The notes beneath the pieces are model-generated. The model did no database searches, had not been told where the DNA came from, and was given only the letters and a program-made list of their open reading frames with translations. From Microbacteriaceae bacterium PS02070 (GTDB taxonomy: Bacteria > Actinomycetota > Actinomycetes > Actinomycetales > Microbacteriaceae): a stretch of 64,000 nucleotides of DNA. Of this stretch, positions 44,319 through 52,077 are shown one piece after another. A program made the position numbers and the translations under genes. Positions within the stretch are counted from its first letter, which is position 1. Each line of letters opens with the position of its first letter. The stretch spans positions 248,001 through 312,000 of the forward strand of contig JASCPE010000001.1 of the NCBI GenBank assembly GCA_029959865.1, given 5' to 3'.

Positions 44319-46745
44319 TCAGAAGCCGGATCCGTGGCATTGGAACGGCGCCCAGACGTCGGTTCGCCGCGCGGCGCGCGCCAGCGCCTCGGCGGGACCC
44401 GCTCCGGCGGCGAGCTCGACGTGCATCGCCCCGAGGAGGTCACACGCGGCATCGTCAGCGACGATCGACGGGGAGGCGATGACGGCTTCCGCGCCGCAAT
44501 GCAACCAGGCACGCGCCATTCCGACCGCAGCCTCGCCGGAGCGCACGCTCGACGTACCGACTTCGCACGCCGAGAGGATGACGGTGCGCGGTACCGCGCC
44601 GATCCGGTCGATGTCGTACCCGAAGAGGACACCATCGGCCAGCTCGACGCCCGAGAAGAGCGGATTGTCCGGGGCATGACGTCCGTGCGCGGTCACATGG
44701 AGGACGTCGACCCCGGCAGCCAGGGTCGTCACGGCATCGACGGTCGCCGCATCATCGAGAAGGGTCCGTGCGTCGTCCCACGCCGCCGCGACCGTCCGCA
44801 CCTCTTCGTCTCCGCGGGCAGTGCGCGGCCCTGCCACGGCGCCCACCGCACCGATACGAGTCGGCACCGGCCCGGAAACCCAATGGGACAGTGACCGTGC
44901 CACGGTCACCACCCGCTCGCGCAGGCCGGGAAGCATCGACCACGGGACCCCGAGCAACTCCCCCGGCACCGTGATGACGACACGGTCCGGCTCACCCACG
45001 GCGGCCAGGACGGGATCGACGAGCGAACGAGACAGCGAGGACAACCGATCGGCCAGTTCTGCCCGCACGACGCCCGCGAGCGACGGGGTCGAGACGGTCG
45101 CCAGCGCATCAAGGTCAGCACGAAGCCCCGGCAGGGATCGGCGGATCGCGGCTGCGTCCAGCGGCACGATCCGCGCACGCTCGTCACTGACGACGAGCGC
45201 CACGAGCCGAGCGCCGTCGGAGACGTAGGAGACGGCGATGTCGGTGGGGTGAAGTCGTCGAGCGACGTCGGCCACCCGCGCTCGAGGCAGGAGCGAGGCA
45301 GCGCCAGTCCCGACCCATTGGCGGTCGCGGAGACGGCGCCGCAGGTCCGCGAGCACGCGAGGATCGGCTCCGTCGCCTTCGGCATGGAGGCTGCGCAACC
45401 GGCCCAGGTCTTCAGCGAGCGCCTCATCGCTCGGAGGGCGCAGCGGCACCACCTGCCCACTCATGACGCGTGCCCGTTCCGACCATTCCAAGAGCAGTTC
45501 CGGTCGACCCGCGTCGATCCCCGAGCCGATCCCGGCGATCAGCAGTGCCGATCCGTGGCCGATCACCGAGGCCTGGAGATCCAGTGCGCCGAACGAACGC
45601 TGCCAGTGGCTCAACAGCTCCACGCCGCGTCGCGCGTGCCGACGAACCGCTGTCGCATCGCCGCGAGCTCCCGCCCGCGCGACGCGCGCCTCCGCAGCGA
45701 GGAGACGAGTGAGCACCGACGCGTTGTGGCTCACCCGGATCGGGGCATCGCCACCGCGCTCGGGAACGGCGATCCGCCAGGTCAGACGCAGCGCGTCGGC
45801 CTCGTCGCGGTGCGACAGCCGTTCCAACTCGGCGGCGAGCCGATCAACGTGTTCGCGTGAGGGCCGACGCGCGCCCGCTCCTCGCAGTCGCGCACGCAAC
45901 CGAAGAGCCTCCGCCCGCCGCGACCAGGTCGTGCTGCCATCGGCCCGGAACCGCTGCGCCGCGAGGCCCGCGACCTGGCACGCCTCGTCGGGGTCATGCG
46001 TGAGGAGTGCACGCGCCAGTTGAAACTCCGCCTCGGCGCGAGGCCCACGCATCCGGGCCGCCCCGAAGTGATGGGCGGCGGCCCGGAACGCCGCCTCCGC
46101 CTCGGCGGCAAGCCCTGCCTCGCGCAGGACCTCTGCGCGGTCCTGGTCGCTGATGGCGGCAGACAGCGGAGAATCCTCGGCGAGCGCGGGCCGGGCGGCG
46201 TGCATCTCCTGAAGCGCGACGAGGAGATCGCCCGCCAGGAGTGCCGCATAGCCCACGTTGTGCTGGGCTCTCGCTGCGTAGAGCGGAAGGTCGTGATCGG
46301 CGTAGACCCGGGCGGCCTCCGCGAAGTCAGCTGCAGCCGCCGGGAGGCGACGCTGCTGCAGTGCGAGCACGCCGCGATTCACCCGCACGTGGGCGGCGGC
46401 GACGGGGTCCTGCGACAGTGCCTCCATGCTTGTCGTCAGCCACTTCTGCGCCGCGTCCAGGTCACCGCGATGCGTCGCGAGGAGGCCGAGCTGTCCCGTG
46501 AGAATCGACCGGGAGTGATCGCTCAGCCGCGGGTCCTCCAGCGCTTCCACGCACATCTGTTCCGCGGCGCGCGCTTTGCCCGTCTGGGAAAGAACGAACG
46601 CGCGGGTACCGATGATCCGAGCACGAAGGTCGGGATCGGTCGTCGAGCGTTCGGCACGGGTCAGCACGGCGCGCGCCTCGGCGTACTCCCGCCGATTGCT
46701 CAGATCGACGGCACGCTGGTGTAACTCTGCGGCGGGGGAATCCAC
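44319..46745 (-). CDS. TPR-CHAT domain protein (caspase-like protease)
   Basis: An 808-aa cytoplasmic protein, last gene of a four-gene operon. Residues 1 to about 430 are helical with tetratricopeptide-like repeats (AVDLSNRREYAEARAVLTRA, LGLLATHRGDLDAAQKWLTT, VGYAALLAGDLLVALQEMHA). Residues about 520-808 form a CHAT domain with a caspase-type dyad: H687 in LHVTAHGRHAP and C727 in VILSACEVGTS. CHAT proteases cleave specific partners and are triggered by TPR-sensed inputs; known examples act in conflict and cell-death systems. The substrate here is unknown; the co-encoded subtilisin and small protein are the first candidates. It starts with GTG at 46745, 45 nt after the subtilisin stop. Confidence 0.85.
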   Translation of the reverse strand: MDSPAAELHQRAVDLSNRREYAEARAVLTRAERSTTDPDLRARIIGTRAFVLSQTGKARAAEQMCVEALEDPRLSDHSRSILTGQLGLLATHRGDLDAAQKWLTTSMEALSQDPVAAAHVRVNRGVLALQQRRLPAAAADFAEAARVYADHDLPLYAARAQHNVGYAALLAGDLLVALQEMHAARPALAEDSPLSAAISDQDRAEVLREAGLAAEAEAAFRAAAHHFGAARMRGPRAEAEFQLARALLTHDPDEACQVAGLAAQRFRADGSTTWSRRAEALRLRARLRGAGARRPSREHVDRLAAELERLSHRDEADALRLTWRIAVPERGGDAPIRVSHNASVLTRLLAAEARVARAGARGDATAVRRHARRGVELLSHWQRSFGALDLQASVIGHGSALLIAGIGSGIDAGRPELLLEWSERARVMSGQVVPLRPPSDEALAEDLGRLRSLHAEGDGADPRVLADLRRRLRDRQWVGTGAASLLPRARVADVARRLHPTDIAVSYVSDGARLVALVVSDERARIVPLDAAAIRRSLPGLRADLDALATVSTPSLAGVVRAELADRLSSLSRSLVDPVLAAVGEPDRVVITVPGELLGVPWSMLPGLRERVVTVARSLSHWVSGPVPTRIGAVGAVAGPRTARGDEEVRTVAAAWDDARTLLDDAATVDAVTTLAAGVDVLHVTAHGRHAPDNPLFSGVELADGVLFGYDIDRIGAVPRTVILSACEVGTSSVRSGEAAVGMARAWLHCGAEAVIASPSIVADDAACDLLGAMHVELAAGAGPAEALARAARRTDVWAPFQCHGSGF

Positions 46746-46790
46746 GCCTCCGATTGTGCCGGAAGCGGGAGTGGTCGTGGGCTGGTCGGC

Positions 46791-48422
46791 CTATGGGGTC
46801 GCGCGGAGCACCTCATCGACGGCATCACGAGCCCGCTGCAGCACGTCGTCCGGCGACGCGGCGCTCTCCGACCCCAACGCGTGAGCGATCCGGCCCGCGA
46901 CGAGCGGCGCCGCGAACGACGTGCCGCTCCAGATCGCAAACCCCCCGCGGTAGTCGTCGACATCGGCGGACTCGCGCACCCGGCCATAGCGGTCGTCGCG
47001 CGAGGTCGACTGCAAGCCGCCGACGAACGGCGGACTTGTGCTCATGACTCCGGCGCCGACCGCGTACACCTGTACCCACGGCCCGACGTTGGAGAACAGC
47101 GCGGTGGATGTTCCCGAGGCATTGAGCGCACCGACGCTGAGCAGTGGCGGCGCCTTGTCCACTTCGATGCCGAGTCCCGATTGGTCCCACGGCCAGAGCG
47201 CCGCCGGGAATGCGGGACGGTCGGTGGCGTCGTTACCCGCGGAGCACACCACGACGACCCCGAGGTGACGTGCGCGCCGCAGCAACCGTGTGATGAGAGT
47301 GCTGTACTGCCGGTCCTTCGGCGTCTCGTGGTAGTAGCTCAGCGAGAGATTGAGGACATCGATCGCTTGCGACGATCCCTCCTCGCGGAAGCGCCGGGCG
47401 ACTTCGACGACGTCTGCAAGTGTGACCAGCAGATCACTCTCCGCAACGACGCCGAGCGCGTTCGCGACACGCACGGAGACGATATCGGCGTCGGGGGCCG
47501 CCTGGCGCACGATCCCCGCGATGAAGGTGCCGTGACCGGCGACAGGGTCGAGCATGCCGTCCAGCGGCCCGTAGAGGTTGGGATACTTCTCGGGGTCGGC
47601 ATCGTCGGACAATCCGATGACTTTCCCGTCGAGCTTCAACCGACGAGTCACGATTTCCCCAGGCAGCCACGGGTGCTCCCCGCACCCGGTGTCCATAATC
47701 GCCACCACCCGGCGCCGGCCGGGATAGCCCGCGTCGGCTGTGCGACTCGGCGCCGGCCCCACGTAGGCGACCGGCTGACGACCACCGCAGCCCGGCGACG
47801 CATACTCGTCGACCGGGTTGGTGTGGGTGAACGGGTTCGTGTGCGTGAACGGGTTCGTGTGGGTGAACGGATTGGTGTGCGTGAAGGGGTTCGTGTGCGT
47901 GAACGGATTCAGTCCGACCGGGTCGATGGAGACGAGGTGGTCGAGACCGACGCCCTCCAGAACACCGTTCGTCCTGGCGCGGGCACGCTGAAGCACGCGC
48001 CACGCATCCGGGCTCGGCAGTTCCACCCGCTCCGCGTCATCGCTGAGAGACAGCAGCGCAAGGATGAAGCCCGGATCCGTCCCGTGCTCTCGACGCCGTC
48101 GCGCGTCGTCCGCCTCCACGGGGCGACCGGCCACGTCGACGGGGCGACCGGCTACGTCGACAGCGCGCGCCTCCCATCCGAAGACCGCGGCGGCCTCGGC
48201 GACAGCCTGGAAGCGCGCGCTCGTCCCCTCCGTCACGTCATCGTCGACCTCAATGATGAGGCGGTCCGGCAGATATGCCGTCGGAAACGCGGTGATCTCC
48301 CGCACCGTCTCGACAACCGGATCCAGGATCTTCGCGGTCGGGAACGACCCGAGCGCACGCTTCTGCCACGTCCAACGAGGCGGCACGCGGCCGCCTTTCT
48401 GCTCATCCTCGCTGTCGGCCAC
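46791..48422 (-). CDS. S8 family (subtilisin-like) serine protease with NPFTHT repeats
   Basis: A 543-aa protease without a signal peptide, hence predicted cytoplasmic. The catalytic triad is D244 (VVAIMDTGCGEHP), H297 (VAGHGTFIAGIV) and S502 (WSGTSFAAPLVAGR), with the oxyanion asparagine in VCSAGNDATDRPAF. About 170 N-terminal residues precede a run of five perfect NPFTHT hexapeptides (172-201) ending in NPVDEY; this looks like a linker joining a pro- or partner-binding domain to the protease. VDVAGRP is also duplicated near residue 90. GTG at 48422 has AAGGAG ahead. It lies 16 nt after the small protein's stop and just upstream of the CHAT gene. Confidence 0.9.
   Translation of the reverse strand: MADSEDEQKGGRVPPRWTWQKRALGSFPTAKILDPVVETVREITAFPTAYLPDRLIIEVDDDVTEGTSARFQAVAEAAAVFGWEARAVDVAGRPVDVAGRPVEADDARRRREHGTDPGFILALLSLSDDAERVELPSPDAWRVLQRARARTNGVLEGVGLDHLVSIDPVGLNPFTHTNPFTHTNPFTHTNPFTHTNPFTHTNPVDEYASPGCGGRQPVAYVGPAPSRTADAGYPGRRRVVAIMDTGCGEHPWLPGEIVTRRLKLDGKVIGLSDDADPEKYPNLYGPLDGMLDPVAGHGTFIAGIVRQAAPDADIVSVRVANALGVVAESDLLVTLADVVEVARRFREEGSSQAIDVLNLSLSYYHETPKDRQYSTLITRLLRRARHLGVVVVCSAGNDATDRPAFPAALWPWDQSGLGIEVDKAPPLLSVGALNASGTSTALFSNVGPWVQVYAVGAGVMSTSPPFVGGLQSTSRDDRYGRVRESADVDDYRGGFAIWSGTSFAAPLVAGRIAHALGSESAASPDDVLQRARDAVDEVLRATP
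47820..47909 (-). repeat. Five 18-bp tandem repeats encoding NPFTHT
   Basis: Five consecutive 18-bp units in the S8 protease gene, each reading Asn-Pro-Phe-Thr-His-Thr, with only synonymous differences (for example AAT/AAC, CCG/CCC, ACG/ACC). The amino-acid identity despite codon changes suggests selection on the peptide. Confidence 0.9.
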
Positions 48423-48438
48423 GTGTCTCTCCTTCTGA

Positions 48439-48888
48439 TCAGATCTCGAACGCCGGCGTCACGAACTCGCGCGGGGCATCGTCGCGCAGCACGACCAGAC
48501 GCACTTGGGTCAGTCCGGACGGAACCCCTTCGAAGACGAACCGACCCGGTCCCGTGAGTTCCCCCGCGCCCTGCGCGGTGCCCCCGACGATGACCGCCGT
48601 CGCGACGATGGTCGCATCGACCCAGCCGTCGAGTCGGGTCGATGACTTCTCCCTCGTCACCCGAATGAGCACGTTCGTCTGCCCATCGGTGAACTGCAGC
48701 GACACGGGATCGGCGACGCCACGCACCGCCTGTGTTGACTCCTCCACGCGCAGCAGCTCTTCGAACTCACGATCGAGATCGACGACCGCTACGGCAGCGA
48801 TCATGCGCTCAGTCAGGTCCGGTGGGGCCGGGTCCACCCGCTCCCACCAGCCGGCCAGCTCTCTCAAGAGCTCGTCTTCCTCGCTCAT
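48439..48888 (-). CDS. Small protein of the sigma-S8-CHAT operon (possible anti-sigma or regulator)
   Basis: A 149-aa protein of no family I can name with confidence. Residues 1-45 are acidic and helical (EEDELLRELAGWWERVDPAP, then LTERMIAAVAVVDLDREFEE). Residues 60-149 look like a beta-sandwich (VSLQFTDGQTNVLIRVTRE, LDGWVDATIVATAVIVGG, GPGRFVFEGVPSGLTQVRLV), similar in style to carboxypeptidase-regulatory-like domains. No membrane segment and no zinc HxxxCxxC motif is seen. Its ATG overlaps the sigma-factor stop by 4 bp, the usual position for an anti-sigma or co-regulator. I infer that it controls the sigma factor or links it to the proteases. Confidence 0.6.
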   Translation of the reverse strand: MSEEDELLRELAGWWERVDPAPPDLTERMIAAVAVVDLDREFEELLRVEESTQAVRGVADPVSLQFTDGQTNVLIRVTREKSSTRLDGWVDATIVATAVIVGGTAQGAGELTGPGRFVFEGVPSGLTQVRLVVLRDDAPREFVTPAFEI

Positions 48889-49517
48889 GCTCGTCCCCCC
48901 TCGTCGGTCAATGTGGCGCGTAGTTTCGTGAGGCAGCGTCCGCGAGTCGGCCCGATCGACCCCACGGGCATGCCCAACTGCTCGGCGAGAGCGGCGTAAT
49001 CCGGCCGCTCTTGGAATGCGATGACATGCAGGAGTCGTCGGCATCGCTCGTCAAGCGCTGCGACGGCACGCCAGAGATTCCGGTCGCGGTCGCCCTGAAT
49101 GGCGACATACTCCGCGGAGGCGACCGGTTCGCCGAGACTGTCCAGGTCCTCCGTTTCCACCGGAGTCGCCCGTCGCGACTGGCGAAGGACGCGCCACGCC
49201 TCCCGCCTGGCCGACGTCGTCAACCACCCGGAGACGGCGCGTGGCTCGTAGATGGAGGCGTGCCGCTGTACGAGTGTGACCCAGACGGTCTGGATGACGT
49301 CCTCGGCCTGCCCGCGCCCGAGTCCGTAGGCACGCACGATGTGCCACAGGACCGGCGTCATGACACGCACGAGCCCATCCATGGCGCGCCGATCACCTCC
49401 GCGCCACCTCTCGAACGCATCCGCCGCCTGCTCCCCGCGGCTGGTCGGACCGGAGTCGTCGTCGTGGACTCCGTCGTGGGGGGCAGACGGGGAGTCCGTA
49501 TCGCTCACGGCACCCAT
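48885..49517 (-). CDS. RNA polymerase sigma factor, ECF-type
   Basis: A 210-aa sigma-70-family protein with only regions 2 and 4. Region 2 spans AMDGLVRVMTPVLWHIVRAY, GLGRGQAEDVIQTVWVTLVQ and ISGWLTTSARREAW-like GWLTTSARREAWRVLRQSRR. Region 4 is LDERCRRLLHVIAFQERPDY followed by the HTH YAALAEQLGMPVGSIGPTRG and RCLTKLRATL. It is the first gene of the protease operon and may drive its own transcription. I chose ATG at 49517 because GAATAT lies 7 nt upstream; longer starts exist. The N-terminal 30 residues are acidic and disordered-looking. Confidence 0.9.
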   Translation of the reverse strand: MGAVSDTDSPSAPHDGVHDDDSGPTSRGEQAADAFERWRGGDRRAMDGLVRVMTPVLWHIVRAYGLGRGQAEDVIQTVWVTLVQRHASIYEPRAVSGWLTTSARREAWRVLRQSRRATPVETEDLDSLGEPVASAEYVAIQGDRDRNLWRAVAALDERCRRLLHVIAFQERPDYAALAEQLGMPVGSIGPTRGRCLTKLRATLTDEGGRA

Positions 49518-49617
49518 TCTGTCCATATTCAGACAGAGTCGGCTAGGGGCGGCGTGATACATGGTCACGCCGTCACATCCTGCCTGCCCCGCGCGAGCAC
49601 CGCATAGAATCACGAGC
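49518..49617. promoter_or_regulatory. Divergent promoter region with a 7-bp palindrome
   Basis: It contains GGCGTGA/TCACGCC with a 7-nt spacer (49551-49571) between the sigma-factor and amidotransferase starts. TAGAAT lies 7 nt before the amidotransferase ATG, and GAATAT on the other strand lies 7 nt before the sigma ATG. The palindrome may be the binding site of a repressor or a feature of sigma autoregulation. Confidence 0.5.
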
Positions 49618-50343
49618 ATGTCCCGGCTCGTCTATCTGTGTGTGCGCCCCCAGGAGGGCGCAGGGGCAGCCGAGTACGAATCGTTTCGCACCGCGACCGG
49701 CGCGAAACACGACGAGCTGGAGCAGTGGAATCTCACCCGGGAGCCCCTGCCCGCGGACGCGTTCTCCCGCTGGCACGGGTTCTTCGTCGGGGGAAGCCCG
49801 TTCAACGTGACCGACCCGGAATCCTCCAAGACAGATATCCAGAAACAACTCGAAGCAGACCTCTCCCGCATTGCCGAGGAAGCGATCGCACAGCGAACGA
49901 GGGCCCTGTTCACCTGCTTCGGGATCGGAGTCGTGACCCGCGTGCTCGGCGGGGAAGTGAGCCGCGCATTCCCGGAGGACACCGGTCCGGCGCTCGTGGA
50001 GCGCACCGCGGCCGGCGCGGAGGATCCCGTGTTCGGCCCCCTGTCACCGCGCTTCACGGTGCTGACGGCACACAAGGAGGGCGCGGGGGCCACTCCCCCC
50101 GGAGCGACCCTGCTCGCCACCAACGACGCGTGCCCCGTGCAGGCGTTTCGCGTCGGCAGTACGCTCTACGCGACACAGTTCCATCCGGAAGCAACGACGA
50201 AGGCGTTCACGGAACGGATGGCCGTGTACCGCGATGACGGCTACTTCCCCGCGGAGGAGTACGACTCCGTCGCCGGACGCGTGCTCGCCTCCTCGGTCAC
50301 CGAACCCCTCCGGATCCTCCGGGGCTTCGCGAACCGGAGCTGA
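49618..50343 (+). CDS. Class I glutamine amidotransferase-like protein (GMP-synthase type)
   Basis: A 241-aa protein of the class I amidotransferase fold. It has FVGGSPFNVTD near residue 50, the nucleophile cysteine in ALFTCFGIGVVTRVLGGEVS, and the catalytic histidine with glutamate in YATQFHPEATTKAF. The strand after the nucleophile reads CFGIGV rather than the usual CxGHQ, a variation seen in stand-alone GuaA-like amidotransferases. There is no synthetase domain, so the acceptor is unknown. ATG at 49618 follows TAGAAT by 7 nt and is likely leaderless. It ends 1 nt before the stop codon of convergent treZ. Confidence 0.85.
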   Translation: MSRLVYLCVRPQEGAGAAEYESFRTATGAKHDELEQWNLTREPLPADAFSRWHGFFVGGSPFNVTDPESSKTDIQKQLEADLSRIAEEAIAQRTRALFTCFGIGVVTRVLGGEVSRAFPEDTGPALVERTAAGAEDPVFGPLSPRFTVLTAHKEGAGATPPGATLLATNDACPVQAFRVGSTLYATQFHPEATTKAFTERMAVYRDDGYFPAEEYDSVAGRVLASSVTEPLRILRGFANRS

Positions 50344-50344
50344 C

Positions 50345-52075
50345 TCAGGCGGGTCCCACCACAACGGCGCTGTCGGGACCAACCGTCACCGCACCCGCCG
50401 AGATCGCCGCGTCGGTCGTCGCGATCCAGACGACATCGTCATTCTCGACCGGCACCTGCCAGGGCTCCTTCGACAGGTTCACCAGCACCCGAGCAGGATC
50501 CCGGTGCAAGACGTACCGCGGTCCGGAAGCCGTTTCGTGCGCTTCGGCGTCCCGGGTGGGACGGTTCGGGTCAGTCAGCGCGGGACGATCCCGGCGCAGG
50601 GCGGCGAGGTCGCGATAAAGCCCGAGGATGCGGGCATGGTCACCGACGCTCCGCTCGGACCAGTCGAGTTTCGACCGCTCGAAGGTCGCCGGATCGTTGG
50701 GGTGCGGGACGACGGCGGCGTCCCACCCCATCTCCTCGAACTCAGCGAAACGCCCCTTCGCCGTCGCTTCGGCGAGGTCATCCTCGGGGTGCGAGGTGAA
50801 GAACTGCCACGGCGTGGAGGCCGCCCACTCCTCCCCCTGGAACAGCATCGGTGTTCCCGGCGCGGTCAGGGTGAGCACTGCGGCGATCGCGAGCCGGTCG
50901 GCGGACAGCGTTGCGGTCAACCGATCGCCTGCGGCACGGTTGCCGATCTGATCGTGGTCCTGCGCAAACGTCACGAGGCGCCACGAGGGCACCTCCTCCG
51001 GAATCGGGAAGCCGTGGTCACGTCCGCGAAAGCTCGAGTAGGTTCCCGCGTGGAAGAAGCCATCGCTCCACACCGTGGGGAGCGCCTCGGCCACGGCGAA
51101 ATCCGCGTAGTAGCCGTCCGTCTCCCCCGTGAGGGCCACGTGGACGGCGTGATGCCAGTCATCGGACCACTGCGCGGTCAGGCCGTAGCCTCCGGCCTCG
51201 CGCGGCAGGATCAGCGTGGGGTCGTTCATGTCGCTTTCCGCGATGAGCGAGAGGGGGCGCCCGAGGTGCGCACTGAGCGTGTCTGCCGCGATGGCTAGGT
51301 CGCGCAGGATGTGTCGGGTGCTGCCCTCACTCTCCTTCAGGGCGTGCACGGCGTCCAGGCGCAGTCCGTCGACGTGATAGTCGCGCATCCACATCAGCGC
51401 GTTATCCACGATGAAAGATCGCACGGCTTCCTCGTCGAGGTTGACGCTGGAGCCCCAGGTGTTGCGTTCACTGTCGCGCAGGTACGGTCCGAACTCGGGC
51501 AGGTAGTTGCCCGACGGGCCAAGGTGGTTGTAGACGACGTCCTGAATGACGGCGAGACCGGCGGAGTGGGCGGCATCGACGAAGCGCTGATAGGCCTCGG
51601 GTCCGCCGTAAGCCTCGTGCACCGTGTACCAGAGGACGCCGTCGTAACCCCAGTTCCACACGCCGTTGAAGCCGTTGACCGGCAGCAGCTCGATGTGCGT
51701 CACGCCGATGTCTCGCAGGTGATCGAGGCGTGAGATCGCCGCGTCAAGGGTCCCCTCTGGGGTGAAGGTGCCGATGTGCAGCTCGTAGATGAGCCCGCCC
51801 GCGAGCTGGCGGCCGGTCCAGTCGCCATCGGTCCACGCGAACTGGTCCGTATCGAACCACGCCGACGCCTCGTGCACACCGTCCGGCTGGCGCCGGGAGC
51901 GGGGGTCCGGGCGGAGGGCGTCGGAGTCCCCCAGGAGGAACCCGTACCGCTCACCGGTGGTCAGCGCCACGTCGGTGGACCACCAGCCTCCGTCGCCGCG
52001 GGTCAGTTCCACGTCCGCGGAGCCGGGGCGGCGGAGTCGAACGCGCTCGGCGCGCGGTGCCCAGACCTTCGTCAT
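50345..52075 (-). CDS. treZ: Malto-oligosyltrehalose trehalohydrolase
   Basis: A 576-aa GH13 enzyme that releases trehalose from the maltooligosyl-trehalose made by TreY. An N-terminal E-set domain ([14 protein letters not shown]) precedes the barrel, which carries [13 protein letters not shown], the nucleophile aspartate in [12 protein letters not shown], the acid/base glutamate in [12 protein letters not shown] and the third acid in [11 protein letters not shown]. Length and motifs match TreZ. It is the last gene of the treX-treY-treZ group, 2 nt after treY. Confidence 0.94.
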   Translation of the reverse strand: MTKVWAPRAERVRLRRPGSADVELTRGDGGWWSTDVALTTGERYGFLLGDSDALRPDPRSRRQPDGVHEASAWFDTDQFAWTDGDWTGRQLAGGLIYELHIGTFTPEGTLDAAISRLDHLRDIGVTHIELLPVNGFNGVWNWGYDGVLWYTVHEAYGGPEAYQRFVDAAHSAGLAVIQDVVYNHLGPSGNYLPEFGPYLRDSERNTWGSSVNLDEEAVRSFIVDNALMWMRDYHVDGLRLDAVHALKESEGSTRHILRDLAIAADTLSAHLGRPLSLIAESDMNDPTLILPREAGGYGLTAQWSDDWHHAVHVALTGETDGYYADFAVAEALPTVWSDGFFHAGTYSSFRGRDHGFPIPEEVPSWRLVTFAQDHDQIGNRAAGDRLTATLSADRLAIAAVLTLTAPGTPMLFQGEEWAASTPWQFFTSHPEDDLAEATAKGRFAEFEEMGWDAAVVPHPNDPATFERSKLDWSERSVGDHARILGLYRDLAALRRDRPALTDPNRPTRDAEAHETASGPRYVLHRDPARVLVNLSKEPWQVPVENDDVVWIATTDAAISAGAVTVGPDSAVVVGPA

Positions 52076-52077
52076 GA

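Noticed and set aside
47820..47909. Regular 18-bp repeats as a possible CRISPR array
   Set aside because: The units are contiguous with no spacers, are too short, and are in frame within a protease gene.
46881..48557. A 558-codon plus-strand frame opposite the subtilisin
   Set aside because: It reads through the NPFTHT repeat as a low-complexity Val/Arg-rich run. The complementary strand has the complete S8 triad.
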